Assembly: GCA_037380725.1 (NCBI GenBank)
Contig: JARRRL010000116.1
Location: 1 to 7,522 of the forward strand
Source: JARRRL01 sp037380725
GTDB taxonomy: Bacteria > Pseudomonadota > Gammaproteobacteria > Pseudomonadales > JANQJO01
Direction: 5' to 3'
Length of the DNA: 7,522 nt
Shown: in pieces, positions 6,618-7,522 of the stretch
Position numbering within the stretch: the stretch's first letter is position 1
How the letters are laid out: each line of letters begins with the position of its first letter
Notes under the pieces: generated by a model
Told to the model about the DNA's origin: nothing
Databases searched by the model: none
The model's input: only the letters and a program-made list of their open reading frames with translations
Translations under genes and position numbers: made by a program

Positions 6618-7522
6618 TCAATAGCGCCATTGCTCGTACCAGGATACTTTGGCGGCAGCTTTGGCGTAAAGCTCATGAGATTGTGGCAACATGTGCATGA
6701 CCTCTTGCCACAAATTCCGAGCGCGAACGGGGTCCGCAGACTCGGCATCGATCCCTTGATCAAAAATTTCCTGCGCGCGTTGCTCAATGTCAGCCATTTT
6801 ACGAGTCGCCATCGCCGTTTTACCAAATTTTTTCGCGGACTGCCAGTAACGCCACGCTTCAGCCCATTGATGATTTTCTTCCGCTTCCCGAGCCCGCCTG
6901 GCGTATTCCTGGCTGACAATGTCGCGTACTTCCTTGGCATACAGTGAGTGACCTTGCTTGACCACAGAACGCTCGTTTTTTAACAGTGAAATCCATTGTT
7001 CAAACGCTTCTTCTTTATTGCCGTCCGCAAACGCTTTCTGTCCTCGCGTGTAAGCACGATACAACGCTGAGTACCGCTCAATGTTTTCCGTTAACTGACC
7101 TCTTAAGTGCTGAGATACATTGGGATTTTTTTCCAAACGACGCAAATCACTCAGCAGCTTTTTCGCGCCATTCTCTTTGTAAGTTCTTTCAACGCGTAAA
7201 ATCAAATCGCGTGCTTGGTCTTCAGCGTTTTCAGAAGCGTTTTCAGTGTGTTCCGTTTGATCGGTGTCTTTCACTTGATCTGCCTTATTTTTTCCTGATG
7301 TGGAAGCGGATGGTGTTGAGGCAGATGCTGCTGAAGCAGATGTTGATGCAGGCGGCACGGATGTACGCGGCGCGAGATTGTTGTTTTGTTCAGAAGTCTT
7401 TGCGCTGTAGGTCGGCACAGGTTGCCAGTTAGCGCCTGGCCGTTGCATCGGTCCTAACAAAGATTGCGGTGGTGAGGTAATGATCGATTTTGCTGATTGC
7501 AAAGGTGCGGCGCTATTCCCTT
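6618..7522 (-). CDS. C-terminal part of a protein with a Ser/Ala-rich linker and helical repeats, N-terminus beyond the right edge
   Basis: The frame is open to the right edge with no stop, giving 300 visible residues; an internal TTG at 7502 is not a convincing start. I do not recognise the family. The first third is disordered (Pro, Ser, Thr, Ala, then a Glu/Asp/Lys stretch), including a five-residue repeat of the form xxSAS. From about residue 100 of the visible part it is all helical: RDLILRVERTYKENGAKKLL, then TPR-like units such as YRAYTRGQKAFADGNKEEAFEQW, NHQWAEAWRYWQSAKKFG and ARNLWQEVMHMLPQSHELYAKA, ending at EQWRY. No signal peptide can be checked. A disordered linker before such repeats often follows a globular signalling domain such as FHA, but this is a guess. 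It sits upstream of the TPR and vWA lipoprotein genes on the same strand. Confidence 0.7.
   Translation of the reverse strand, partial: GNSAAPLQSAKSIITSPPQSLLGPMQRPGANWQPVPTYSAKTSEQNNNLAPRTSVPPASTSASAASASTPSASTSGKNKADQVKDTDQTEHTENASENAEDQARDLILRVERTYKENGAKKLLSDLRRLEKNPNVSQHLRGQLTENIERYSALYRAYTRGQKAFADGNKEEAFEQWISLLKNERSVVKQGHSLYAKEVRDIVSQEYARRAREAEENHQWAEAWRYWQSAKKFGKTAMATRKMADIEQRAQEIFDQGIDAESADPVRARNLWQEVMHMLPQSHELYAKAAAKVSWYEQWRY
7303..7347 (-). repeat. Three tandem 15-base repeats coding an xxSAS linker
   Basis: Plus-strand copies at 7303-7317, 7318-7332 and 7333-7347 follow the pattern GARGCRGATGNTGNT and agree pairwise at about 12 of 15 positions. On the coding strand they give consecutive five-residue units (STSAS, AASAS, TPSAS). 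This in-frame minisatellite could change linker length by slippage without breaking the frame. Confidence 0.6.

Noticed and set aside
6527..6940. Minus-strand frame of 137 codons
   Set aside because: It is an alternative frame of the helical-repeat gene, with a very basic low-complexity product typical of a shadow.
6603..6947. Plus-strand frame of 114 codons opposite the helical-repeat gene
   Set aside because: It is antisense to a frame with good helical periodicity and has no ribosome site or domain.

Overview
The window reads as a chromosomal segment of a gammaproteobacterium, probably a marine or aquatic lineage related to Oceanospirillales or Alteromonadales. The basis is close similarity to E. 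coli Lrp and RimK, the GTG/ATG starts with AGGAGG-type ribosome sites, and base composition near 50% GC judged by eye. The species cannot be named from the sequence alone. All supported genes lie on the minus strand, so transcription runs from high to low coordinates.

In transcription order, the right part (7522 to 4528) carries three genes that look like envelope or surface proteins. The first is the C-terminal 300 residues of a larger helical-repeat protein whose N-terminus lies beyond the right edge. The second is a lipoprotein with a Pro/Ser/Asn-rich linker and TPR repeats. The third is a lipoprotein with a von Willebrand A domain and an intact MIDAS metal site. TPR and vWA lipoproteins side by side suggest an envelope-anchored assembly. 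The tail of a Tad-type pilus locus is one possibility, but no diagnostic Tad gene is visible.

The middle part (4374 to 3316) is a P-loop kinase of the type I pantothenate kinase (CoaA) family. It is separated from the vWA gene by a spacer with a strong imperfect hairpin. A gene-poor 288-base spacer follows. Then comes a two-gene operon (3027 to 1077): a RimB-RimK fusion (retropepsin-like protease domain plus S6-glutamate ligase ATP-grasp domain) overlapping by 26 bases an Lrp-type global regulator. The overlap and the lack of a ribosome site for lrp suggest translational coupling.

The left end (966 to 1) is the N-terminal 322 residues of a tyrosine recombinase, cut by the window edge before its HxxR and Tyr residues. 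It has a convincing sigma70 promoter (1028-1056), and a perfect inverted repeat abuts the -10 box. This suggests a mobile island starting here and extending leftwards. No CRISPR, rRNA, tRNA or complete insertion sequence was seen. Most of the window is ordinary; the points that deserve attention are the repeat-covered integrase promoter, the rimBK-lrp arrangement, the divergent CoaA homologue and the lipoprotein group.
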